The notes under the pieces: generated by a model | Databases searched by the model: none | What the model was told of the DNA's origin: nothing | Seen by the model: the letters and a program-made list of their open reading frames with translations, nothing else | Assembly (NCBI RefSeq): GCF_001675165.1 | Contig: NZ_LROS01000022.1 | Location: 1 to 64,000, forward strand | Length of the DNA stretch: 64,000 nucleotides | Source of the DNA: Clostridium ragsdalei P11 | GTDB lineage: Bacteria; Bacillota; Clostridia; Clostridiales; Clostridiaceae | Direction of reading: 5' to 3' | Program-made: the position numbers and the translations under genes | Shown: positions 1 through 7,689 of the stretch, one piece after another | Layout: the number at the start of each line of letters is the position of its first letter | Numbering within the stretch: the first letter of the stretch is position 1

Positions 1-71
1 ATCCTAAGTACCTGTGCCATTTCTTTTACAGTTATAAGCGGTGGAAGTTCATTGAGCCTTTCTTTAATCAT
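1..71 (-). CDS. Helix-turn-helix protein, N-terminal fragment (runs off the window)
   Basis: Minus-strand reading from an ATG at 71 gives MIKERLNELPPLITVKEMAQ and continues past the window edge. A GGGGGG stretch about 7 bases upstream is a strong ribosome binding site. The phrase 'PPLITVKEMAQVL' resembles the opening of excisionase/MerR-type winged HTH domains (a 'tvkEvAe.L' helix). It lies last in a row of small minus-strand HTH genes belonging to an integrated element. Only 23 residues are visible, so the family assignment is tentative. Confidence 0.5.
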   Translation of the reverse strand, partial: MIKERLNELPPLITVKEMAQVLR

Positions 72-106
72 ATAGATCCCCCCATATTATAAGATAAAAG
101 TAACTA

Positions 107-298
107 TCACAAAAAAATGTCCTCTATCGTAGTATTAAAAAATCTAGCAAGTTTTCCGGCCTCTCCAATAGTGAAATTCCTGCTTCCTATTTCTTTACGG
201 CTGTATGCAGATATACTCATGTGCAGCATATCTGCAAGTTCCCTTTCAGTTACGTTATTTCTAATTCTAAGAGACTTAAGTTTATAATTTACCCCCAT
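107..298 (-). CDS. Small XRE-family (Cro/CI-like) DNA-binding protein
   Basis: About 63 residues, essentially a single HTH_3 domain: 'LRIRNNVTERELADMLHMSISAYSRKEIGSRNFTIGEAGKLARFFNTTIEDIF'. The layout of four to five helices ending in 'FNTTIEDIF' is typical of phage Cro/CI-type repressors. I chose the ATG at 298 because the AGGTG at 304-308 then sits about 6 bases upstream; an alternative GTG at 307 would lie inside that ribosome binding site. It is co-oriented with three other small regulatory genes of the element. The target operator is unknown; the 902-1064 divergent promoter region is an obvious candidate. Confidence 0.75.
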   Translation of the reverse strand: MGVNYKLKSLRIRNNVTERELADMLHMSISAYSRKEIGSRNFTIGEAGKLARFFNTTIEDIFL

Positions 299-470
299 AC
301 CCATCACCTAAAAATTATTAAACAATAGTTTAATGTGACTATCTTCTATGACATAATATAACATTATTTCTATATTTATAATTTCATTGTAAGATATTTC
401 TGTATTATTTTCAATATTCTGACTAAAAACATTTCATCTGTCACATATGAACTATAAAGAAACATACCTA

Positions 471-686
471 TCAAAATTTCTCACCTAAATGTTCTAAAAA
501 CCATTCATCAACTTTATTTCTTATGATAAGTGCTTTCCTGCCGCAGAAAACCACAGGGAAATCCTTGCAGTGTATTAACTCATATGCTTTGTTATGACCT
601 ATGCAGTATTCCTCCATAAATTGAGATACTGTCATTACTTTTTTCTTATCATGTCTCATCCTGTCGGCTGTTTTATATTCTTCCAT
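471..686 (-). CDS. Excisionase-like helix-turn-helix protein
   Basis: 71 residues: 'KKVMTVSQFMEEYCIGHNKAYELIHCKDFPVVFCGRKALIIRNKVDEWFLEHLGEKF'. This matches the layout of the excisionase/HTH_17 winged-helix family: an N-terminal 'tvsefme.ygisr.kaYeLi' helix-turn-helix, a 'fPv.r.GrkylI' wing and a C-terminal 'vdeWle' helix. These proteins usually act as recombination directionality factors or small regulators of Tn916-like ICEs and phages. A GGAGGG site 6 bases before the ATG supports the start. With the integrase at 1897-3087 it suggests an element that can, or once could, excise. Role in excision is inferred from family and context. Confidence 0.7.
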   Translation of the reverse strand: MEEYKTADRMRHDKKKVMTVSQFMEEYCIGHNKAYELIHCKDFPVVFCGRKALIIRNKVDEWFLEHLGEKF

Positions 687-712
687 TTCAATCCCTCCAG
701 CCCTAATAAATA

Positions 713-901
713 TTATTTAAAGAACAGTTCCTTCACATCTTCCCCTAAAAGTTCTGCAATCTTTTTCATCAGATCTCTCCTGGGTTCAACTTCGCCTTTT
801 TCTATTTTTCCTAAATACTGAGGTGTTATACCAAGTTGTTTTGAAAGTATTATCTGCTTTATGCCCTTTTCAACCCTTTTAGCCTTTAATTTGTACAACA
901 T
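713..901 (-). CDS. Small XRE-family regulator (Cro-like)
   Basis: 62 residues forming one HTH_3 domain: 'LKAKRVEKGIKQIILSKQLGITPQYLGKIEKGEVEPRRDLMKKIAELLGEDVKELFF'. It is transcribed divergently from the larger repressor at 1065, the classic arrangement of a lysis/lysogeny-type switch. A near-consensus minus-strand promoter (TTGACA, 16-base spacer, TACAAT, 993-966) lies just upstream. I infer that it is the Cro-like partner of the 1065 repressor; no operator binding can be shown from sequence alone. Confidence 0.78.
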   Translation of the reverse strand: MLYKLKAKRVEKGIKQIILSKQLGITPQYLGKIEKGEVEPRRDLMKKIAELLGEDVKELFFK

Positions 902-1064
902 ATAATCATCCGCTCCCCCTTTTAATGATAATATCTTTTTACTAATTTGTTGATTTTATAATTTAATTGTATCACTACTTTGATGATTGTCAATAATTTT
1001 ATGAATAACCTATTTATAAATTTAATGATTTTATGATATACTATGCTCATAGGAGGATTATAAA
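902..1064. promoter_or_regulatory. Divergent promoter/operator region of the element's switch
   Basis: Minus-strand promoter: TTGACA at 993-988 and TACAAT at 971-966 with a 16-base spacer. Plus-strand -10 candidate: TATACT at 1037-1042. Three similar AT-rich words that could be repressor operators recur here: TTTGTTGATTTTATAAT (947-963), TTGATGATTGTCAAT (980-994) and TTTAATGATTTTATGAT (1021-1037). One overlaps the minus-strand -35 and one the plus-strand -10. Assignment as operators is inference. Confidence 0.5.
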
Positions 1065-1865
1065 ATGGAATTTAAAGATAGACTTAAACAGCTCCGTGAG
1101 TCTAAAGGTTTAACTCAAAAGGAACTAGCAGATGAATTAAATAAACTCAATACGGACTTAAGTAGTAATTCTAAAATATATACACAGACTATATCTTACT
1201 GGGAGAACGGCAGGGATCCATCAATTGGAATGCTTATAAAAATAGCACAGTATTTTGATGTTCCAACAGATTACCTTCTTGGCAAAACTGACTCTGTAAG
1301 TATAGATGAAATTAACTTTGAATACTTTTCTAAATATCTTTCAAAGCAAAACATTGAAAAGCTTATAAAAAATTACCCTGACAATATGAAAAAGGCAGTG
1401 TATTTTTTGCTTTCAAATTATACTTCTGATATTTTCACAAATTTTAATAATGAAAAAAAGCAGTATGAAATAAACCTGGATTTTCTGTATCTCATAACTA
1501 AAGCTGTAGATATACTAAAAAGTTTTTATGATGAAATGGAGAATAAAGTTTTATGCTATAACACAGAAAGTTCCCTTCAGAACGTTAAATACATAGATTC
1601 TATATCCATGGATACACTTAAAGATATAAACAAACTTAAAGCTCTTACAAAAATAGGTCTTGATTCAATAGTGGATAAACTTGAAGATCTCGTTTTGTTC
1701 TGCAATGACCCATCTACTCTAAAACTTAAAGATGAAATTTTAGAGTATACAAGTACAAATGACCTTAATAAAAACTATTTTTCAAAACACTTAAAGAAAG
1801 CTTTTACAGATTTAGTTAATGATGTACTAAATACATCAAAATACACAGGTGACAATCACAAATAA
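1065..1865 (+). CDS. CI-type XRE-family repressor of the integrated element
   Basis: 266 residues. An N-terminal HTH_3 domain (about residues 5-70, 'FKDRLKQLRESKGLTQKELADELN' to 'LIKIAQYFDVPTDYLLGKTD') is followed by about 190 residues without a recognisable protease or S24 motif. The recognition region carries an insert ('KLNTDLSSNSKIY') before 'TQTISYWENGRDPS'. The ATG has a perfect AGGAGG upstream. It is divergent from the Cro-like gene at 713-901 and lies just before the integrase, so it probably maintains the integrated state. The C-terminal half looks helical and may serve for oligomerisation; I cannot name its family. Confidence 0.8.
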   Translation: MEFKDRLKQLRESKGLTQKELADELNKLNTDLSSNSKIYTQTISYWENGRDPSIGMLIKIAQYFDVPTDYLLGKTDSVSIDEINFEYFSKYLSKQNIEKLIKNYPDNMKKAVYFLLSNYTSDIFTNFNNEKKQYEINLDFLYLITKAVDILKSFYDEMENKVLCYNTESSLQNVKYIDSISMDTLKDINKLKALTKIGLDSIVDKLEDLVLFCNDPSTLKLKDEILEYTSTNDLNKNYFSKHLKKAFTDLVNDVLNTSKYTGDNHK

Positions 1866-1896
1866 TTCTCTATTACATGTGAAGGAAGGTGCTAAT

Positions 1897-3087
1897 ATGC
1901 CCTCTAAAAAAGCAAATGGTGAAGGCTCCGTACAAAAATATTATAAAGATGGAGTTCTAAAGGGATGGAGAACTACAATTACTATAGGACGGGATGATAC
2001 TGGAAAGCTTGTTCGAAAACAGTTTTATGGAAAGACAAAGCTGGATGCTATAAAAAAGAAAGATGAGTATATGAATAAATCCGCTGCAGGACTTCTTCCC
2101 TGTGATGAGAAGATAACCCTGCAGGAGTGGATTAAAATATGGCTTTATGAATACAGAATTAATGATTTAAGGCCTTCTTCATTAGCAGCATATAACAGCC
2201 TATATAAGAACTACATACTTAATTCTCAAATAGGTATGAGAAAGCTAAAAGATTTAAAATCAACCAATATACAGGCTTACTATAATACACTAGTAAAAGA
2301 TAAGCATAAAACTCCAAATACTATAAAATCAATAAATAAAATGCTCAAGCCTGCCATAAATCAGGCAGTTAAAGAAAACTATATTATAATTAATCCCTGT
2401 AACAATGTAATACTACCTAAAATAACTAATAAAAAAGAAATTCAGATATTTACTTTAGAAGAAGAAGAAAAATTTTTGAAATCTATACAAGATCATAGAA
2501 ATAAAGCATTATTTATATTAGTACTTGGAACGGGTTTGAGGATAGGAGAGGTAGTAGCTCTTAAGTGGTCTGACATAGATTTTGAAAATAATGAGCTTAA
2601 AATTCAGAGAACTTTTAAAAGAGTATCTAAAATTAATATAGAAAATCCAGCGGAAAATAAAACTGCAATAATAGAACAGGAGCCTAAAACTAAAAGCAGT
2701 AAAAGGACTATACCTGTACCTTTAAATATAATGGAAGAGTTGAAGAAACATAAGAAAAGGCAGATAGAAGAAAAGCTTAAAAGCGGCGATATATATGTAA
2801 ATAACGATTTAGTTTTTCCTAATGAATTAGGTGAACCTACCGATACAAGGAATCTAACCAGGAGTTATGAGAGAGCATTAAAAAAAGCAAAAATAGATTA
2901 TAGAAATTTTCATGCGCTGAGACATACCTATGCTACAAGATTATTTGAAGCAGATGTTCCATTAAAAACAGTCCAGGAACTTTTGGGCCACGCAGATATT
3001 TCTACTACAGCTAATATTTATACTCACGTTTTACCTAAGCAAAAAATCAAAGCAGTTAATAGAATTAATCATTTATTTGCCCTATAG
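1897..3087 (+). CDS. Tyrosine recombinase / phage-type integrase
   Basis: 396 residues from the ATG at 1897, preceded by GGAAGG. Upstream in-frame codons overlap the repressor and lack a ribosome binding site. Domains in order: an AP2-like arm-binding N-terminus ('GEGSVQKYYKDGVLKGWRTTITIGRDD...GKTKLDAIKKKDEY'), a SAM-like core-binding domain (about 70-175), and a catalytic domain with 'GTGLRIGEVVALKWSDID' (first Arg), 'HALRHTYATRL' (H-x-x-R) and 'LLGHADISTTANIYTHV' (final His and nucleophile Tyr). All catalytic positions are present, so it appears functional. Its stop lies 110 bases from the 3' end of tRNA-Trp, which fits tRNA-directed integration. The element then extends left beyond the window. 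Confidence 0.93.
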   Translation: MPSKKANGEGSVQKYYKDGVLKGWRTTITIGRDDTGKLVRKQFYGKTKLDAIKKKDEYMNKSAAGLLPCDEKITLQEWIKIWLYEYRINDLRPSSLAAYNSLYKNYILNSQIGMRKLKDLKSTNIQAYYNTLVKDKHKTPNTIKSINKMLKPAINQAVKENYIIINPCNNVILPKITNKKEIQIFTLEEEEKFLKSIQDHRNKALFILVLGTGLRIGEVVALKWSDIDFENNELKIQRTFKRVSKINIENPAENKTAIIEQEPKTKSSKRTIPVPLNIMEELKKHKKRQIEEKLKSGDIYVNNDLVFPNELGEPTDTRNLTRSYERALKKAKIDYRNFHALRHTYATRLFEADVPLKTVQELLGHADISTTANIYTHVLPKQKIKAVNRINHLFAL

Positions 3088-3129
3088 TTTTAGGGCACTT
3101 TTTTTATTTGTGTTTATATATTTTTTTCT

Positions 3130-3151
3130 GGGTTGTGTTACGGTTGTGTTA
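3130..3151. repeat. Tandem 11-base repeat between integrase and tRNA-Trp
   Basis: GGGTTGTGTTA (3130-3140) is followed directly by CGGTTGTGTTA (3141-3151), with 10 of 11 bases identical. Short direct repeats beside an integrase at the attachment end are commonly arm-type integrase binding sites. That function is inferred. Confidence 0.4.
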
Positions 3152-3160
3152 TTTCATATA

Positions 3161-3191
3161 AAAAATGCTTTCACGAAATCGTGAAAGCATT
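3161..3191 (-). terminator. Rho-independent terminator after tRNA-Trp
   Basis: A 12-base perfect stem (AATGCTTTCACG, 3164-3175, with CGTGAAAGCATT, 3180-3191) and a 4-base loop is followed on the minus strand by a run of T. It lies 6 bases beyond the tRNA CCA end and so terminates the tRNA-Trp transcript. Because it sits on the integrase side, it may have been supplied by the element. Confidence 0.85.
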
Positions 3192-3197
3192 GATATA

Positions 3198-3273
3198 TGG
3201 CAGGGGTAGTAGGTCTCGAACCTACAACCTACGGTTTTGGAGACCGGCACTCTACCAATTGAGCTATACCCCT
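3198..3273 (-). tRNA. tRNA-Trp (anticodon CCA)
   Basis: 76 bases with encoded CCA. The acceptor stem is AGGGGTA/TACCCCT with discriminator G. The anticodon loop CTCCAAA gives anticodon CCA, and the T-loop sequence TTCGAGAC is present. The 3' end faces the integrase gene, making this the probable attachment site of the element to the left. Confidence 0.97.
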
Positions 3274-3319
3274 AAGACGTTACTAATTATATAATATAAA
3301 CTAATAAAATGCAAGCTTT

Positions 3320-4243
3320 TTATTTTTTATAAATATTTTCTAGATTATTTATATTGTGTTTAAAAGTTTCTTCATAGTTAAAATCCCCATTATAAATTTC
3401 TATTTTAGAAGTTTTTATATTATAAATTTTTATCAACTCTTCATTACTTTTAACTACAGCATCATTATTATAAAGAAGAACTACCTTATTGTCTTTTAAT
3501 TTTTGTTCTAAATCTTTTTGCCCTGCTGAATCCAAAGGCATTATGCTATTATCTTCCCTTGGACTTACATCTAAAAGCTTCAAATTATTATACTTTGCAA
3601 AATAACTGAGTTCATCTTCTATAACAATAAAAGTATAATTACTCAATTCTCCATCTACTGACTTTAAGTCTTTTTTATAACTATCTAATTTATTCAAAGT
3701 TTCAGAAAAATTTTTCTCATAAAAATCTCTACTCTTAGCGTCTCTATCCTCAAGTGCATTTTTAATATTCATAAGTGCTATCCTGTAATTATCAATATTG
3801 TTAACATAATAGGGATTATCTTTTAAAATTGCATTATTATACTTTACTACTCTGCTATAAGATAAAAGATTTATTCCTCTTGAAACATTTATAACTCCAA
3901 CCTTACTTTTATTTAATTTGTCCACAAAAGTATCTACCCAAGGCTCATAATCTGCTCCTACATAAAAAAATAGATCTTTTTTAGATACATTATTTACACT
4001 ATCTTCAGTAAATTTAAAATCTATTTCACTTTTTCTATCATTAAACATATATTCTACTACATGTCTGTTTCCTACTATAGACTTTACCATATTATATAAA
4101 AATTTATCTGTAGTAACTATATTTAATTGTACATTATTTCTTACCTGCAACTTGCTATTACTTTTATATTCTTCTTTACTATTGCATCCAACAACAATAA
4201 AAATTATTAAAAAAGACATAATTAAGCTCAATACTCTTTTCAA
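3320..4243 (-). CDS. ZnuA-like metal ABC transporter substrate-binding lipoprotein
   Basis: About 307 residues from a TTG at 4243 with AGGAAGG 8 bases upstream; an upstream GTG at 4252 would touch the ribosome binding site. The N-terminus is a lipoprotein signal (MKRVLSLIMSF...IIFIVVGC) with lipobox VVGC. The body has features of cluster A-I zinc/manganese binding proteins (ZnuA/TroA, PF01297): 'NIVTTDKFLYNMVKSIVGN', 'DLFFYVGADYEPWVDTFVDKL', 'YYVNNIDNYRIALMNIKNAL' and 'LLDVSPRED'. The usual His metal ligands are not obvious at the expected positions, so metal specificity is doubtful. No permease or ATPase gene adjoins it, so it is an orphan binding protein. Confidence 0.75.
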   Translation of the reverse strand: MKRVLSLIMSFLIIFIVVGCNSKEEYKSNSKLQVRNNVQLNIVTTDKFLYNMVKSIVGNRHVVEYMFNDRKSEIDFKFTEDSVNNVSKKDLFFYVGADYEPWVDTFVDKLNKSKVGVINVSRGINLLSYSRVVKYNNAILKDNPYYVNNIDNYRIALMNIKNALEDRDAKSRDFYEKNFSETLNKLDSYKKDLKSVDGELSNYTFIVIEDELSYFAKYNNLKLLDVSPREDNSIMPLDSAGQKDLEQKLKDNKVVLLYNNDAVVKSNEELIKIYNIKTSKIEIYNGDFNYEETFKHNINNLENIYKK

Positions 4244-4448
4244 GTCTTTCACCTTCCTATCCAGAATGCAAATAAATTAACTCATAACAAATACATTTTA
4301 CATAATGTATTTTAACATTGCAAATCACAATGCCCATTTTACAAATAATTTTTATTTTTTACATTGCTTATCCATAAGTATTTATTGACACATTCCATTG
4401 TGATAAAATTAGGTGTACAAAGTATATTCTATTTAAGGGGGTTTATCC

Positions 4449-5759
4449 ATGAAGGTTAGTATGGACAAAACAATAAGGGCCATGTCAATTGCACTGGATT
4501 TAGCTCAAATGAGTTCTAAATATGATAGCTTTACTGGAAATGATCCAGTCATTGAAAATATAACTAATATAAACTATTCAGATCATCGATTTATCCATCA
4601 TTCCCAGAGGACTACCTATATAGCGCTTGAAATTGCAAATTATCTAAAATTAAGTGATAAATTTAAAAAACAACTTTATGTATCAGCTCTACTGCATGAT
4701 ATAGGAGCTGCTGCCTTTTTATCTCAAAGTCATTCTTCTAATCTATTTATAAGAGAACATTGTGAGCTTGGCAGCAAAATAACTAAAGCTTTTCCCTACT
4801 TTCATGATATATCAAAGATAATATTATATCATCATGAAAATTTTGATGGAAGTGGTGCACTGGGATTAAAAGGAGATATGATCCCTCTCGAAAGTCAAAT
4901 AATAAGGATTTCGGATTTAACAGAACTTATATATAACGAAAATATATCTAACTATCAGCAAAAAAATAATATTATCTCATGGATTAGAAAAAACTCTAAA
5001 AAAGTTTTTTCTGAAACAATTGCAAATGCATTTTTAGGAAGTGCATCTTCTGATATATTCTGGCTTAATCTTCAAAACATAGATTTTATTGACTTTATAC
5101 TAGATGAAACCCATCCCAAGTTAAATATGTTTATGGATCTCCATGAGTTTGAAGCGATATCTAAAATATTTGCAAACATAATAGATAACAAAAGTAAATT
5201 CACTGCAACTCATTCCCAAGGTATAGCAAATCTGGCCTATTTAGTTTCAAAATTCATTGGATATCCAGAAGAAAAGTGTCATGAAATGAAAATTGCAGGT
5301 CTCCTGCATGATATAGGTAAGCTATCCATTCCTCTCTATATACTTGACAAAAATGGTTCTCTGTCAAGTGAGGAATTCGGTATAATAAAATCTCATGCCT
5401 ATTATACTAGAATAATATTAAATAAAATAGGCGATATTCCTAATATAAGCAAATGGGCATCAAATCATCATGAAAAATTAAATGGCAGTGGATATCCTCA
5501 AGGCTTAAAAGCAGATGAATTATCTGAAGAATGTAGGATTATGGCAGTGTGTGATATATACCAAGCCCTTACAGAAAACAGGCCTTATAGAAATGGTATG
5601 AGTTCAGAAAAAGCCTTTAACATAATGGACGAAATGGTATCTGGAGGGTTTATATGTGACCATGCACTAAACCATCTAAAGGAAGCAATAAGTAATCTTT
5701 CTAATTTAAGTTCTTATGAAGATCATATAGCTATTTCTTCCAATCCTGAAATTAAATAA
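4449..5759 (+). CDS. HD-GYP-type protein with two HD domains
   Basis: 436 residues. The N-terminal half holds one HD domain ('HHSQRTTYIALEIANYL...LLHDIGAAAFL...HHENFDGSGALG', about residues 50-150). The C-terminal half holds a second, more canonical HD-GYP domain ('HSQGIANLAYLVSK...GLLHDIGKLSIP...HAYYTRIIL...HHEKLNGSGYPQGLKADEL...CDIYQALTENRPYRNG', about 255-400). HD-GYP proteins are phosphodiesterases for c-di-GMP or related nucleotides. No transmembrane or receiver domain is seen, so it is cytosolic. GGGGG lies 7 bases before the ATG. It is a single gene between the lipoprotein and the tsa operon. The duplicated HD layout could mean one regulatory and one catalytic domain. Confidence 0.88.
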   Translation: MKVSMDKTIRAMSIALDLAQMSSKYDSFTGNDPVIENITNINYSDHRFIHHSQRTTYIALEIANYLKLSDKFKKQLYVSALLHDIGAAAFLSQSHSSNLFIREHCELGSKITKAFPYFHDISKIILYHHENFDGSGALGLKGDMIPLESQIIRISDLTELIYNENISNYQQKNNIISWIRKNSKKVFSETIANAFLGSASSDIFWLNLQNIDFIDFILDETHPKLNMFMDLHEFEAISKIFANIIDNKSKFTATHSQGIANLAYLVSKFIGYPEEKCHEMKIAGLLHDIGKLSIPLYILDKNGSLSSEEFGIIKSHAYYTRIILNKIGDIPNISKWASNHHEKLNGSGYPQGLKADELSEECRIMAVCDIYQALTENRPYRNGMSSEKAFNIMDEMVSGGFICDHALNHLKEAISNLSNLSSYEDHIAISSNPEIK

Positions 5760-5816
5760 TATATTTCTTCACTTTTTAATACATTTTAGATACAATATTC
5801 TATGAGGTGAATTGCT

Positions 5817-6272
5817 GTGGAATTTATTTTAAATAGTGTTGAAGATACCATTAATCTAGGCAAAAAAATAGGCAGCTTATTAAATGCTGGTGACATAATT
5901 TGTCTAAATGGTGACTTGGGTACAGGAAAGACCCATTTTACAAAAGGAATAGCAAAGGGACTTAACATAGATGATCCTATAACAAGTCCTACATTTACTA
6001 TAGTAAATGAGTACTATGGAAGACTAAAATTATACCATTTTGATGTATACAGGGTTAATGATATAGATGAAATTGCTGAAATTGGATTTGATGAGTATAT
6101 TTTCAGTGATGCTGTAAGCATTATAGAATGGGCAAATTATATTGAGGAATTAATACCTAAAGAATGCATATGGGTAAGTATTTATAAACTGCCAGAAAAA
6201 GGTCCAAATTATAGAAAAATAATAATAAAATATCATGGTAATAGATATGATTACATAAAGGAGCTAAAATAA
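5817..6272 (+). CDS. tsaE: tRNA threonylcarbamoyladenosine biosynthesis ATPase TsaE
   Basis: 151 residues, the normal length for TsaE (YjeE). The Walker A motif is 'GDLGTGKTHFTKGIAKGL' and the conserved 'SPTFTIVNEY' and 'HFDVYRV' follow, then 'EIGFDEY' and 'IIEWA'. TsaE is the ATPase that works with TsaB and TsaD in t6A37 modification of ANN-decoding tRNAs in the cytosol. The start is a GTG with AGGTG about 8 bases upstream. It opens a tight operon with tsaB (4-base gap) and rimI. Confidence 0.95.
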   Translation: MEFILNSVEDTINLGKKIGSLLNAGDIICLNGDLGTGKTHFTKGIAKGLNIDDPITSPTFTIVNEYYGRLKLYHFDVYRVNDIDEIAEIGFDEYIFSDAVSIIEWANYIEELIPKECIWVSIYKLPEKGPNYRKIIIKYHGNRYDYIKELK

Positions 6273-6276
6273 GAAC

Positions 6277-6990
6277 ATGAAAATATTAAGTTTAGATTCT
6301 TCCACCGAATCAGCAACTTGTGCTGTAATAGACGATAATAAATTATTTGGTGAAATTACTTTTAATTATAAAAAGCAGCATTCCACAGTATTAATGCCTA
6401 TGATAGACACTCTTTTAAAAAACTTAGATATGGATATTCATTCTATAGACGGCTTTGTTGTTTCAAAAGGTCCTGGTTCTTTTACAGGACTTAGAATTGG
6501 AGCTGCTGTAATAAAAGGATTAAGCCAAGGTACAGGCAAACCTTTTGTAGGAGTATCTTCCTTAGATGCATTAGCCTATAATTTATGTTATACCTCTGGT
6601 ATTATTTGTCCTATATTAGATGCCCTTAGAGGAAATGTATACACCGCCCTTTATAATTTTACAGGTAATAAATTAAATATGATAGGCGACCATATGCTCC
6701 TTTCCATAGAAGATCTAGTTAAAACATTGAACAACTATAATGAGCCCGTGTGTTTCATAGGAGATGCTGTTCCGAAATTTAAGGATGATTTAATTTCAAA
6801 TATAAAACAAATTCGTTTCTCACCTGCAAATTTAAATTTGGCAAGAGCCTCTTCTTTAGGTGAATTAGGATTAAAACTTCTAAAATCCGGTATACAAGAC
6901 GATTTATATAGTTTTGCACCTTTTTATCTAAGAAAATCCCAAGCTGAAAGAGAATATGAAAAAAAGCTGAGGTCCCAAGTCCATGAATAA
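6277..6990 (+). CDS. tsaB: tRNA threonylcarbamoyladenosine biosynthesis protein TsaB
   Basis: 237 residues. The N-terminal ASKHA-like fold starts 'MKILSLDSSTESATCAVID' and contains the family signature 'VSKGPGSFTGLRIGAAVIKGLSQG'. TsaB is the non-catalytic partner of TsaD (Gcp) in t6A formation and bridges it to TsaE. It follows tsaE by 4 bases and overlaps rimI by 8 bases, so translation is probably coupled. A GGAG lies upstream of the ATG but with a long spacer. Confidence 0.95.
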   Translation: MKILSLDSSTESATCAVIDDNKLFGEITFNYKKQHSTVLMPMIDTLLKNLDMDIHSIDGFVVSKGPGSFTGLRIGAAVIKGLSQGTGKPFVGVSSLDALAYNLCYTSGIICPILDALRGNVYTALYNFTGNKLNMIGDHMLLSIEDLVKTLNNYNEPVCFIGDAVPKFKDDLISNIKQIRFSPANLNLARASSLGELGLKLLKSGIQDDLYSFAPFYLRKSQAEREYEKKLRSQVHE

Positions 6991-7432
6991 TATAGAAATT
7001 TGCCCTTTAAAACTAGAACATATTGATAGGATACTTGTAATAGATTCTTTATGTTTTCCTACACCCTGGAGTAGAAAGTCTCTAGAGAAAGAAATTGAAA
7101 ACAGTGCTCTTACAAAATATGTTGCAGCTAAAAAATCAGGAATAGTTATAGGCTATGCAGGCATGTGGGTTATACTGGACGAAGGTCATATAACAAATAT
7201 AGCAGTTCATCCAGAATACAGGGGTATAGGTGTTGGTAGTTTACTTTTAGAGGCCCTTATAGAAATATGCAAAATTGAATTTATAAAAAGTATGACCTTA
7301 GAGGTTAGAGAATCCAATGTACGTGCTCAAAACTTATATAAAAAGTACGGATTCTTACAAAACGGTATACGTAAAGAATATTATAGAGACAATAAAGAAG
7401 ATGCTCTAATAATGTGGAAATATAATATTTAA
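6983..7432 (+). CDS. rimI: Ribosomal protein S18-alanine N-acetyltransferase RimI (GNAT)
   Basis: 149 residues with the GNAT fold: 'ICPLKLEHIDRILVIDSLCFPTPWS' at the N-terminus, the acetyl-CoA loop 'NIAVHPEYRGIGVGSLLLEALIEI' (about residues 72-96), and 'LEVRESNVRAQNLYKKYGFLQNGIRKEYY'. These are hallmark RimI motifs. The reaction is N-terminal acetylation of S18, though substrates in Firmicutes are less certain. It overlaps tsaB by 8 bases; the tsaE-tsaB-rimI order is standard in Firmicutes. TsaD is not in the window. Confidence 0.93.
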   Translation: MNNIEICPLKLEHIDRILVIDSLCFPTPWSRKSLEKEIENSALTKYVAAKKSGIVIGYAGMWVILDEGHITNIAVHPEYRGIGVGSLLLEALIEICKIEFIKSMTLEVRESNVRAQNLYKKYGFLQNGIRKEYYRDNKEDALIMWKYNI

Positions 7433-7465
7433 AGCATTTTCACATATATGAAATTTTGACTTAAT

Positions 7466-7660
7466 ATAAAAATATTGCGAAGCAAAGCTTTTGAAAATAA
7501 CAAAGTTCAAATAATAAAGAACAGATAAAGATGATTTCCATCGTACCTCAGGAAATCTATAATCTTAATATTTTCTGACGTTAGGAAGAAAATTATCCTT
7601 ATCTGATATTTGAACTTTGTTCTTTGTTCTTTTAAAAAATTGTTTCGTAATTTTTTTAAG
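7466..7660. repeat. Long imperfect palindrome, repeat family A copy 1
   Basis: Left arm (about 7466-7535) and right arm (about 7575-7660) are inverted copies sharing AACAAAGTTCAAATA and CAGATAA. The tip carries TCGTACCTCAG (7541-7551), the reverse complement of the CTGAGGTACGA found in copy 2 (13.6 kb). It lies between the convergent genes rimI and tyrS. It could be a bidirectional terminator, a MITE-like insertion or an RNA hairpin; no coding potential is seen. Confidence 0.7.
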
Positions 7661-7689
7661 CTACGAAGGTTTAATACTTAAATTATGTA

